Below are positions 17,357 to 27,614 of a stretch of DNA of 64,000 bases, in pieces. A model generated the notes under the pieces. It was not told where the DNA came from. It did not search any database and saw only the letters and a program-made list of their open reading frames with translations. Source of the stretch: Sorangium cellulosum (GTDB lineage: Bacteria > Myxococcota_A > Polyangia > Polyangiales > Polyangiaceae); assembly GCF_002950945.1 (NCBI RefSeq), contig NZ_CP012673.1:13383501-13447500 (forward strand). The letters run 5' to 3'. Each line of letters opens with the position of its first letter. The stretch's first letter is position 1. A program made the translations under genes and the position numbers.

Positions 17357-20300
17357 ATGATGTGGGTGGCGACGGCGCGGCAGTGGACGACGCGGCTCCT
17401 CGTGCTCCTCACCGGGGCCGTCGGCCTCGCGCTCGTGGCGCGGGCGGCGCTCGTGTACCGCGGGGCGGATCCGCTCGCGTACGGCCTCGTGCTGCTGATC
17501 GCGCTGGGGCTCGTCTCCGGCACGCTCGAGCTGTTCGTGCGCGCGGGCCGCGCCGCCCGGCTCGGGCGCGAGCTCGCCGCGCTGCCGCGGCCGGCGACAC
17601 GCGCCGCCGTCGAGCGGAGCAGCGCGCCGCTCCGGGCGATGCTCGAGGCGCGGATCGCCGGGGTGCCGCTCTCCCCGGCGAGCGCCTCGTTCGCCTCGTA
17701 CCTCATCGGCCTGCTCGTGATGATCGGGCTGCTCGGCACGTTCCTCGGCCTGTTCGAGACGCTGCGGGGTGCGCGTGAGGCGCTGACGCTGAGCGCCGAC
17801 GTCGGCGCGCTGCGCGAGAGCCTGGCCGCGCCGATGCAGGGCCTGTCGCGCGCGTTCGGCACGTCCGCGGCGGGCGTGGCGGCGTCGGCGATGCTCGGGC
17901 TCGGCGCCGTGCTCGCGCGCCGCGCCGAGGCGGCGGCGGCGGCGGCGCTCCACGTCTACGCGGCGGGTCCGCTCGCGGGGCTGACGGTCGCGGGGCGGCA
18001 GCTCGCGGCGCTCGAGGCGCTCGCGCGGCAGGGCGAGGCGCTCCCCGCCGCGGCGGCCTCGCTGAGCGAGGCGACCTCGAGGCTCGAGCGCCTCGAGGAG
18101 CGGCTCGTCGGCGTTCAGGTCGAGGGCGCGCGCCAGGCCGCCGCCTCGTTCGCGGGCGCCGCGGCCGAGATCCGCGGCGACATCGCGGCGGGCCTGCGGC
18201 AGACCGCCGACGTCGCGGCCGGCGTGGTGAAGCCGCTCCTGGCGCAGGCGGTGGAGCGCGCCGGCGCGGTCGCGTCCGGGTCGCTGGAGGCGCTCGCGCG
18301 GCGCCTGGAGGAGGAGGCGCTCGCGCGGCAGGCGGCGGACGCCGCGTCGGCGTCGCGGCTGGAGGGGCAGGCGGAGCGGCTGGCGGGGGTGGTGCGCGGG
18401 GCGATCGAGCGGCTGGAGCAGGCGCAGGCGGCGCGCGCGGCGGAGGCGGCGGAGCGGCAGGCGGAGCTGGACGCTGCGCGCGCGGCGCACCTGACGGCGC
18501 TCGGCGAGGCGCTTGCGGGACCGCTGACGGAGGCTGCACGTGCGGCGCAGGCGGCGCCGGAGGCTGCGTCGCGGCTGATCGAGGAGGCGTCGGTGCGTCT
18601 GTCGGCGCGTGCGGAGGCGGACGCGGAGCGGGACGCGCGGCTGGACGTGCTGCTGGAGCGGCTGTCGGAGGCGACGGCGGCGATGTCCGGGAGCACACGA
18701 GCGCAGGCGGAGCGGGTGGCGGCGCTGGCGGAGGCGGCGGAGCGGAGCGCGGCGGAGCGGGACGTGCGGGCCGAGGCGCGGGCGCAGGCGCTGTCGGAGG
18801 CGGCGAGGGAGCTGCTGGCAGAGCAGGCGTCGCGGCTCGCGGCGTTCGAGGAGCGGCTGGAGGGGGCGCGGCGGGAGGCGGCCGACGGGCTGGCCGAGCG
18901 GCTCAGCGCCCACGCCCGCGGCCTGGGCGAGGGCCTGGAGCGGCTGGAGGGCGGGGTCGCGTCGCGGCTGGAGCGGCTGGAAGAGCGGGCGGCGAAGCGG
19001 TTCGAGCAGCTCGACCGGGAGGCGGCGTCGCGGCGTCGCGAGCTGGAGGCGGAGTCGGCGTCGCGGCTGGAGGGGCAGGCGGAGCGGCTGGCGGGGGTGG
19101 TGCGCGGGGCGATCGAGCGGCTGGAGCAGGCGCAGGCGGCGCGCGCGGCGGAGGCGGCGGAGCGGCAGGCGGAGCTGGACGCTGCGCGCGCGGCGCACCT
19201 GACGGCGCTCGGCGAGGCGCTTTCGGGACCGCTGACGGAGGCGGCGCGCGCGGCGCAGGCGGCGCCGGAGGCTGCGTCGCGGCTGATCGAGGAGGCGTCG
19301 GTGCGTCTGTCGGCGCGTGCGGAGGCGGACGCGGAGCGGGACGCGCGGCTGGACGTGCTGCTGGAGCGGCTGTCGGAGGCGACGGCGGCGATGTCCGGGA
19401 GCACACGAGCGCAGGCGGAGCGGGTGGCGGCGCTGGCGGAGGCGGCGGAGCGGAGCGCGGCGGAGCGGGACGTGCGGGCCGAGGCGCGGGTGCAGGCGCT
19501 GTCGGAGGCGGCGAGGGAGCTGCTGGCGGAGCAGGCGTCGCGGCTTGCGGCGTTCGAGGAGCGGCTGGAGGGGGCGCGGCGGGAGGCGGCCGACGGGCTG
19601 GCCGAGCGGCTCAGCGCCCACGCCCGCGGCCTGGGCGAGGGCCTGGAGCGGCTGGAAGGCGGGGTCGCGTCGCGGCTGGAGCGGCTGGAAGAGCGGGCGG
19701 CGAAGCGGTTCGAGCAGCTCGACCGGGAGGCGGCGTCGCGGCGGCGCGAGCTGGAGGCGGAGTCGGCGTCGCGGCTGGAGGGGCAGGCGGAGCGGCTGGC
19801 GGGGGTGGTGCGCGGGGCGATCGAGCGGCTGGAGCAGGCGCAGGCGGCGCGCGCTGCGGAGGCGGCGGAGCGGCAGGCGGAGCTGGACGCTGCGCGCGCG
19901 GCGCACCTGACGGCGCTCGGCGAGGCGCTTTCGGGACCGCTGACGGAGGCGGCGCGTGCGGCGCAGGCGGCGCCGGAGGCTGCGTCGCGGCTGATCGAGG
20001 AGGCGTCGGTGCGTCTGTCGGCGCGTGCGGAGGCGGACGCGGAGCGGGACGCGCGGCTGGACGTGCTGCTGGAGCGGCTGTCGGAGGCGACGGCGGCGAT
20101 GTCCGGGAGCACACGAGCGCAGGCGGAGCGGGTGGCGGCGCTGGCGGAGGCGGCGGAGCGGAGCGCGGCGGAGCGGGACGTGCGGGCCGAGGCGCGGGCG
20201 CAGGCGCTGTCGGAGGCGGCGAGGGAGCTGCTGGCGGAGCAGGCGTCGCGGCTCGCGGCGTTCGAGGAGCGGCTGGAGGGGGCGCGGCGGGAGGCGGCCG

Positions 20301-20650
20301 ACGGGCTTGCCGAGCGGCTCAGCGCCCACGCCCGCGGCCTGGGCGAGAGCCTCGCGGCCACCGCGGCGGTGGTGCGCGAGGCCTCGGAGCTCGTGCGGGC
20401 TGGCGGCGCCGAGATGACGGCCGTCGCCGAGATGTTCACGGCCGCGGTCGACCGTTACCGCGACGCCAGCGATCGGTGGCTGAACAACCTCGGCGCCATC
20501 GAGGACGCGATCGAGCGCCGGGAGCATGGCGAGGCGACGGACCTCCTCGGCGCTTACCTCGACCAGACCCGGGAGGTCTTCGACCACTCGCTGCAGTTCC
20601 AGCGCGAGCTCTTCTCCGAGCTGCGGGCGCTGAGGAGCAGGTCGAGCTGA
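17357..20650 (+). CDS. DUF802/ZorA-like membrane protein with giant repeat-built coiled-coil tail
   Basis: The 1097-residue protein has membrane helices at about residues 14-34, 41-61, 112-133 and 167-187. The last two carry the MotA/TolQ/ZorA-like motifs GLLGTFLGLF and AFGTSAAGVAASAMLGL. The remaining 900 residues are Ala/Glu/Arg-rich coiled coil. Within it, residues 331-566, 567-802 and 803-997 are near-identical 236-residue copies, the third incomplete. The C-terminal 100 residues are non-repetitive. ZorA of Zorya systems likewise has a stator-type membrane part and a long cytoplasmic tail. An OmpA/ZorB-like gene follows. The function is unproven; the proton-driven motor is inference from this architecture. 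Confidence 0.8.
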   Translation: MMWVATARQWTTRLLVLLTGAVGLALVARAALVYRGADPLAYGLVLLIALGLVSGTLELFVRAGRAARLGRELAALPRPATRAAVERSSAPLRAMLEARIAGVPLSPASASFASYLIGLLVMIGLLGTFLGLFETLRGAREALTLSADVGALRESLAAPMQGLSRAFGTSAAGVAASAMLGLGAVLARRAEAAAAAALHVYAAGPLAGLTVAGRQLAALEALARQGEALPAAAASLSEATSRLERLEERLVGVQVEGARQAAASFAGAAAEIRGDIAAGLRQTADVAAGVVKPLLAQAVERAGAVASGSLEALARRLEEEALARQAADAASASRLEGQAERLAGVVRGAIERLEQAQAARAAEAAERQAELDAARAAHLTALGEALAGPLTEAARAAQAAPEAASRLIEEASVRLSARAEADAERDARLDVLLERLSEATAAMSGSTRAQAERVAALAEAAERSAAERDVRAEARAQALSEAARELLAEQASRLAAFEERLEGARREAADGLAERLSAHARGLGEGLERLEGGVASRLERLEERAAKRFEQLDREAASRRRELEAESASRLEGQAERLAGVVRGAIERLEQAQAARAAEAAERQAELDAARAAHLTALGEALSGPLTEAARAAQAAPEAASRLIEEASVRLSARAEADAERDARLDVLLERLSEATAAMSGSTRAQAERVAALAEAAERSAAERDVRAEARVQALSEAARELLAEQASRLAAFEERLEGARREAADGLAERLSAHARGLGEGLERLEGGVASRLERLEERAAKRFEQLDREAASRRRELEAESASRLEGQAERLAGVVRGAIERLEQAQAARAAEAAERQAELDAARAAHLTALGEALSGPLTEAARAAQAAPEAASRLIEEASVRLSARAEADAERDARLDVLLERLSEATAAMSGSTRAQAERVAALAEAAERSAAERDVRAEARAQALSEAARELLAEQASRLAAFEERLEGARREAADGLAERLSAHARGLGESLAATAAVVREASELVRAGGAEMTAVAEMFTAAVDRYRDASDRWLNNLGAIEDAIERREHGEATDLLGAYLDQTREVFDHSLQFQRELFSELRALRSRSS
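18347..20347 (+). repeat. 708-bp direct repeats inside the ZorA-like gene (2 full, 1 partial)
   Basis: Copies start at 18347, 19055 and 19763, exactly 708 bp apart, each opening with TCGGCGTCGCGGCTGGAGGG. The first two are full length. The third runs about 585 bp until the sequence changes after the GLGE codons. Differences between copies are scattered single bases, so the duplications look recent. As 708 is divisible by three, gain or loss of a copy changes tail length by 236 residues without a frameshift. Confidence 0.95.
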
Positions 20651-20741
20651 TGCGCCGCTCCGGGCTGTCGCCTGCCGTTCGATCCCCGCACCGCCCGCGC
20701 CGCGTGTTCGACCTCGCGCGGCCTGCCCGGAGAGCTCGCCG

Positions 20742-21374
20742 ATGTCGCTGATGCCCGCGGAGGACGAGGCCTCGGAGCAGGCGGCGGTCTGGCCGGTCTT
20801 CGGCGACCTCATGGCCTGCCTCTTCGGCCTGTTCGTGCTCTTCTTCGTCTGGGCGATCTCGTTCCAGGTCGACCTGACCCGCGATCTCGCCGCCGAGCGC
20901 GCCACCCGCGCGGCCGAGCGTGTGCGCCTGGAGGCGCTGGAGCGCGCGCTGGCCGGCCCGCTCGCCGAGGGCCGGATCACGCTGACGGAGGGGCGCATCG
21001 GGATCCGCGGCAGCATCCTGTTCGAGCTCAACTCGGCCGAGCTTCAGCCGGAGGGCGTCGCGTTGCTCCGCGCGCTGGCCGACCCGCTGAAGGCGTACCT
21101 CGAGCACCACGACGAGCTCATCATGGTGAGCGGCTTCACCGATGATCGTCCGCTCACGGGCTCTTCTCGTGGCTACGCCGACAACTGGGAGCTCTCCGCC
21201 CAGCGAGCGCTCACGGTGACCCGTGCGCTCGCCGCCGCAGGGGTCCCCGATGAGGCGCTGTTCGCGGCCGGCTTCGGCGAGAGGCACCCGGTGGCGCCCA
21301 ACGACACGAGCGAGAACCGGGCGAAGAACCGCCGGGTGGAGATCTCGCCGATCCCCCGGCAGGCGTCGCGATGA
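20742..21374 (+). CDS. OmpA/MotB-family (ZorB-like) peptidoglycan-binding membrane protein
   Basis: The 210-residue protein has a single transmembrane helix near residues 20-42 (DLMACLFGLFVLFFVWAI) with Asp22 at its start, where MotB, ExbD and ZorB carry their proton-binding acid. A short coiled linker follows, then an OmpA-like domain (ILFELNSAEL, GFTDDRP, LSAQRALTVTRAL, GERHPVAPNDT, NRRVEI) expected to bind peptidoglycan. It should pair with the preceding MotA-like protein as a stator. GGAGAG lies about eight bases before the ATG. Its stop overlaps the next start (ATGA). Confidence 0.85.
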   Translation: MSLMPAEDEASEQAAVWPVFGDLMACLFGLFVLFFVWAISFQVDLTRDLAAERATRAAERVRLEALERALAGPLAEGRITLTEGRIGIRGSILFELNSAELQPEGVALLRALADPLKAYLEHHDELIMVSGFTDDRPLTGSSRGYADNWELSAQRALTVTRALAAAGVPDEALFAAGFGERHPVAPNDTSENRAKNRRVEISPIPRQASR

Positions 21375-22429
21375 CGTCCACGTTGGATTTTTCGCATGGG
21401 ACCCCGCATGGGACCCCGCAACCTGGGTTGGTTCCGCCGCAACCTGGGTTCGTTCCGCCGCAACCCGGGTCGGCCCCACCGCAACCTGGGTTGGTTCCGC
21501 CGCAACCTGGGTCGGCCCCGCCGCAACCCGGGTCGGCCCCGCCGCAACCCGGGTCGGCCTCGCCGCAACCCGGGTCGGCCCCGCCGCAACCCGGGTCGGC
21601 CGGCGCCGCCGCGGACGTGCGCCTCGCGGCGCTGCGCCGAGCCGGCGCCGACCGCTTCGACCCGCCGGGCTACCGGTTCGTCGAAGCCCTCCTCGAGCGC
21701 GCCCGCGCCCTCGATGGCGGCGCCCGGGCCCGCCTCGACGCCCGCGCCTCGGCCCGGCTCGCGGCGCTCGAGGCCGCCTTCCACCGCGCGCGCGCCGACG
21801 CCATGGCCGAGCTCCGCGCCCTCGCCGACGCCGGCGTCCCGGATGACGGCGCGCTCGCCGCGGCGCTCGATCGCGGCGAGCTCGCGGCCGTCGTGAGGGC
21901 CGCGCGCCGCCGCCTCCGCGAGCGCGCGGCCGAGCGGCAGCCGACGTCCGTGCCCTGGCTCGCGCGGCTGCGCGGCGAGGCGGCGGCGCGCGACATGCGC
22001 CTGCCGGAGCCGCTCGCGCGCGACCTGGCGGAGCTCCCGTGCGAGGGCGACGTCGTCGAGCGCCGGGTCAAGCGGCAGGCGCAGGCGCTCACCAGCGCGC
22101 TCTCCACGGCGCTCTTCCACGAGTCGCTCGTGAGCGCCCGCGCGACGCTCGCCGTCGCCCGGGCAGCCGACAACATCCCGGAGGACGCCGGCCCCTACAA
22201 CGCCCAGGTCCTCGCCTCCCGCGCCCTCTGCGCGGCGGAGCGGCTCTCCGGCCACTACCTGCGCGCCCTCGTGGCCGGCCTCCAGGATCTCGGCGCCCTC
22301 GCCGCCGCGCTCGAGCCGGAGCCCGAGCGGCCCGCCCGGAAGAAGGCCGCGCCGCGGTCCGGCGGGGAACCCGGCGCCCGCCGCCGGGCCGCCTCAAAAA
22401 AAGCATCACTCGTCCGCGGATCGCGATAG
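21371..22429 (+). CDS. DUF2894-type protein with N-terminal PQPGSAP repeats
   Basis: The 352-residue protein matches DUF2894 in its core: FDPPGYRFVEALLERARAL, a helical middle part and GPYNAQVLASRALCAAERLSG. It replaces the usual short N-terminus with nine heptapeptides of the PQPGSAP/PQPGLVP type (about residues 16-78). It ends in a Lys/Arg-rich tail containing an A7 run. Translation is coupled to the OmpA-like gene by an ATGA overlap. The family is found with DUF3348, DUF802 and OmpA genes, so it is probably a cytoplasmic accessory of the motor-like complex. Its activity is unknown. Confidence 0.75.
   Translation: MTSTLDFSHGTPHGTPQPGLVPPQPGFVPPQPGSAPPQPGLVPPQPGSAPPQPGSAPPQPGSASPQPGSAPPQPGSAGAAADVRLAALRRAGADRFDPPGYRFVEALLERARALDGGARARLDARASARLAALEAAFHRARADAMAELRALADAGVPDDGALAAALDRGELAAVVRAARRRLRERAAERQPTSVPWLARLRGEAAARDMRLPEPLARDLAELPCEGDVVERRVKRQAQALTSALSTALFHESLVSARATLAVARAADNIPEDAGPYNAQVLASRALCAAERLSGHYLRALVAGLQDLGALAAALEPEPERPARKKAAPRSGGEPGARRRAASKKASLVRGSR
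21416..21604 (+). repeat. 21-bp in-frame tandem repeat encoding PQPGxxP heptads
   Basis: Nine consecutive 21-bp units of the form CCGCAACCYGGGTYGGYYCC plus one base encode PQPG followed by LVP, FVP, SAP or SAS. Units vary mainly at the fifth to seventh codons, so the array is older or less homogenised than the 21-bp array near 11.7 kb. The peptide should be an extended, proline-rich spacer. Confidence 0.92.
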
Positions 22430-22442
22430 GTAGGTAGTCCCC

Positions 22443-22886
22443 ATGCCTCGCTTGCCGCGCCGTTCGCTCGCCGCCTTCGCCTTCGTCCTGCTCGCCTCCT
22501 CCTGCGCGTCCACCTCCGACAAGGTCGAGAGCGCGCCGCCGGAGCCGCCGCTGAAGCCGTGTGGCACCGAGGTCGTCAAGCGCGGCGACGGCTACGACGG
22601 CGCCGCGCGCGAGTGCATCTGGCAGGCCTACAAGGACCGCGAGCCGTCCGTGTTCACCACGACCCGGTACACCATCGAGGGCGACCCCATCACCTACCGC
22701 CTCGAGGTCACCCTCACCGGGGTCGTCGTCGTCGTGAACAGCAAGGATCGCTACGCCCAGCAGGGGACCTTCCGCCACTCGTGCCGCAACCTGGAGCGCA
22801 TCGCGCAGGATGGCACCGAGAACCGGTTCGGCTTCGCGCTGAGCGCGTGCAGCGGCGGCGGCGCGGACCGGTTCGCGGTCCCGTGA
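22443..22886 (+). CDS. Small lipoprotein of unknown function
   Basis: The 147-residue product has a type II signal with lipobox LASSC, then a compact domain with four further cysteines (KPCGTEV, RECIWQAY, FRHSCRNL, LSACSGGG). The middle resembles small DUF4362-like secreted domains (ITYRLEVTLTGVVVVVNSKDRY), but I cannot place it in a named family with confidence. It begins 13 bases after the DUF2894 gene on the same strand and could be the last gene of that transcript, although functional linkage is unproven. Confidence 0.65.
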   Translation: MPRLPRRSLAAFAFVLLASSCASTSDKVESAPPEPPLKPCGTEVVKRGDGYDGAARECIWQAYKDREPSVFTTTRYTIEGDPITYRLEVTLTGVVVVVNSKDRYAQQGTFRHSCRNLERIAQDGTENRFGFALSACSGGGADRFAVP

Positions 22887-23277
22887 CGGGCGCGACGCCG
22901 GCCGACCCGGCAGCTGGCCGTCTCTCGGGAGGTGCTCCGGAGGGCGCGGCGGCCCAGAACGGTGGCCACCGTGGTGACGGTGGTGACGGAACGGCGGCCT
23001 GCGCGGCGCCGGCCTCTGCGCGGGCCGCTCCGGGCGGCCGCGACCCGGAGCCTGATCTGGTGGACGCGACCGATCCTGGGCGCGTAGGCTCCCAAGGCAT
23101 CGGAGCGGGCAGCGACATGAGGGGCAGCGACATGAGCAGACGAAGCCTCCTGTTTCGCGCAGTCGATTCGAGCCAGGCGTCGCAAGAAGCCTCGTCGACA
23201 GCGCCGCCCGCGGCGCCTCCGGCGGGACCTCCGGCGGCAGACGAGCGCTCGTCGCCCGGCAGCGCACCCGGCAGAGC
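22887..23277. other. 391-bp spacer before the PP2C phosphatase gene
   Basis: It presumably carries the promoter of the phosphatase gene, but no clear -35/-10 or -24/-12 elements stand out. GTGGTGACG occurs in close tandem around 22970-22990 and GGCAGCGACATGAG twice around 23110-23136. A 51-56 codon frame at its end is listed separately. Confidence 0.5.
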
Positions 23278-23287
23278 GTGCCTGTGA
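23117..23287 (+). CDS. Possible small leader ORF overlapping the PP2C start
   Basis: A 56-codon frame (or 51 codons from the second ATG at 23132, which has GAGGGG upstream) runs into the phosphatase gene. Its TGA overlaps a GTG start codon of that gene in a GTGA arrangement. The product is Ala/Pro/Ser-rich with no recognisable domain. Such coupling can be chance at this base composition, so the call is weak. Confidence 0.22.
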   Translation: MRGSDMSRRSLLFRAVDSSQASQEASSTAPPAAPPAGPPAADERSSPGSAPGRACL

Positions 23288-24126
23288 GCAAGCCCGGGGC
23301 AAGCGCTGTGCAGCCGCACCTCGTCGTCGAATCCGCCGGGTTGACCCACCCGGGCATGGTCCGGGACACGAACGAGGACAACTTCGCGATCCTGGAGTCG
23401 CGCGGGTTGTTCCTCGTGGCCGACGGCATGGGCGGGCGCGCCGCCGGGGAGGTCGCCTCGCGGATGGCGATCGAGACGGTGCGCGACTTCTTCGACGACC
23501 CGGACTCGACCTGGCCTGTCGCCGTCGGCGTCGGTCCGCCGACGGTGCGGGGCGCCGAGGCCCGTTACGTCGACCAGGGGCTCCCCTTGCTCGTCGCGGG
23601 CATCCAGCTGGCGAACGGCCGCATCTACGCCGCGGCGCGGCGCGATCGCGAGAAGCGCGGGATGGGCACCACGTTCGTCGCCGCCCTCGCGCGCGACAGC
23701 CACGTCGCCATCGCGCACGTGGGCGACAGCCGCGTCTATCGCCTCCGCGACGGCAGCCTCGAGCTGCTCACCCGCGACCATTCGCTGGTCAACGAGTGCA
23801 TCCGGCTGGGCCACCTCCTGCCGGAGCAGGCGAGCTCATTCCCGCTCCAGCACGTGATCACCCGCGCGCTCGGCACGGACGAGGCGGTCGAGGTGGAGAC
23901 GCGGATCGACTCCATTGAGAGCGGGGACGTCCTGCTGCTCTGCTCGGACGGCCTGTCCGGTGTGGTGTCGGCGCAAGATATCGCCAGTATCCTGGAGCAG
24001 CATCCCGACCTGCGCGACGCGGCCTCGCGGCTCGTCGCGCGCGCCAACGAGAACGGCGGGCCCGATAACGTCACGTGTGTTGTCGCGCGCTGGCGCTCCG
24101 GCCCCGGCGGCGCCGCCCGGCGCTGA
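23278..24126 (+). CDS. PP2C-family (PPM) serine/threonine protein phosphatase
   Basis: The 282-residue enzyme removes phosphate from Ser/Thr residues using two metal ions. Motifs are in order: GMVRDTNEDNF (motif 1), LFLVADGMGGRAAGE (metal-binding Asp-Gly), GMGTTFVAAL, HVGDSRVYRLRDG, LTRDHSL, LLLCSDGLSG and GGPDNVTCVV. No membrane helix is present. An insertion between the ADGMGG and GMGTT motifs contains VGPPTVRG. Start is GTG; a second GTG two codons on fits the overlap with the small upstream frame. It probably counteracts one of the many Ser/Thr kinases typical of myxobacteria. Confidence 0.9.
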   Translation: MPVSKPGASAVQPHLVVESAGLTHPGMVRDTNEDNFAILESRGLFLVADGMGGRAAGEVASRMAIETVRDFFDDPDSTWPVAVGVGPPTVRGAEARYVDQGLPLLVAGIQLANGRIYAAARRDREKRGMGTTFVAALARDSHVAIAHVGDSRVYRLRDGSLELLTRDHSLVNECIRLGHLLPEQASSFPLQHVITRALGTDEAVEVETRIDSIESGDVLLLCSDGLSGVVSAQDIASILEQHPDLRDAASRLVARANENGGPDNVTCVVARWRSGPGGAARR

Positions 24127-24255
24127 GCCTGCGCAGCGCGCGGCGCGGCGACGCCCCTGTCGTCCTGCGCGCATTGCGCGCGGCTTGCCCGCTTTTCCGT
24201 GGAACATCACATGCCGGAAGACGCGCCACCGTGTTAATGCCGGCTGGGAATCACG

Positions 24256-27288
<3,033 letters not shown>

Positions 27289-27614
27289 GCCCACCCCGAC
27301 CGCGCGCGGCGACGGGGAGCGGCGTTCTCCGCGGAGTCTCCCGATGGAGTCTCCGACACGCTGTGAGTCTACCCCGTAGTCCCAATTTCATTTCTGTCCC
27401 CACTCCATACTCTCCGTCGCTCGGCGCGATAGCACTGCTGACGGATTTGTTCGATGCGCTTGCGTCGAGGAACAACTGCGGGGATCATGAACTCCATCGT
27501 GCCCGGAAGTGCGCGAGCACCCCACTGGCTCCTTCATAGATCCACTGCAATTTCCCACGTCGACCGGGCGATCACACACGCCGCCGTGCTCGACGTTCGT
27601 CATCGGGAGGGCCC
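27289..27614. other. 326-bp spacer of lower GC before the IgGFc-binding lipoprotein gene
   Basis: The middle of this spacer (about 27380-27490) is visibly richer in A and T than its surroundings, as expected for a promoter region. GGGAGG just before 27615 is the ribosome site of the following gene. No RNA gene, repeat or clear terminator for uvrA was found. Confidence 0.5.

Noticed and set aside
18347..20347. The 708-bp repeats as a possible assembly artefact
   Set aside because: Copies differ by scattered bases and the third is truncated at a unique junction, so they are real as sequence, although the copy number still needs long-read confirmation.
17153..21031. 1292-codon minus-strand open frame opposite the ZorA-like gene
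   Set aside because: It is the reverse shadow of a repetitive, stop-poor gene; its product repeats only because the plus-strand gene does, and it shows no domain.
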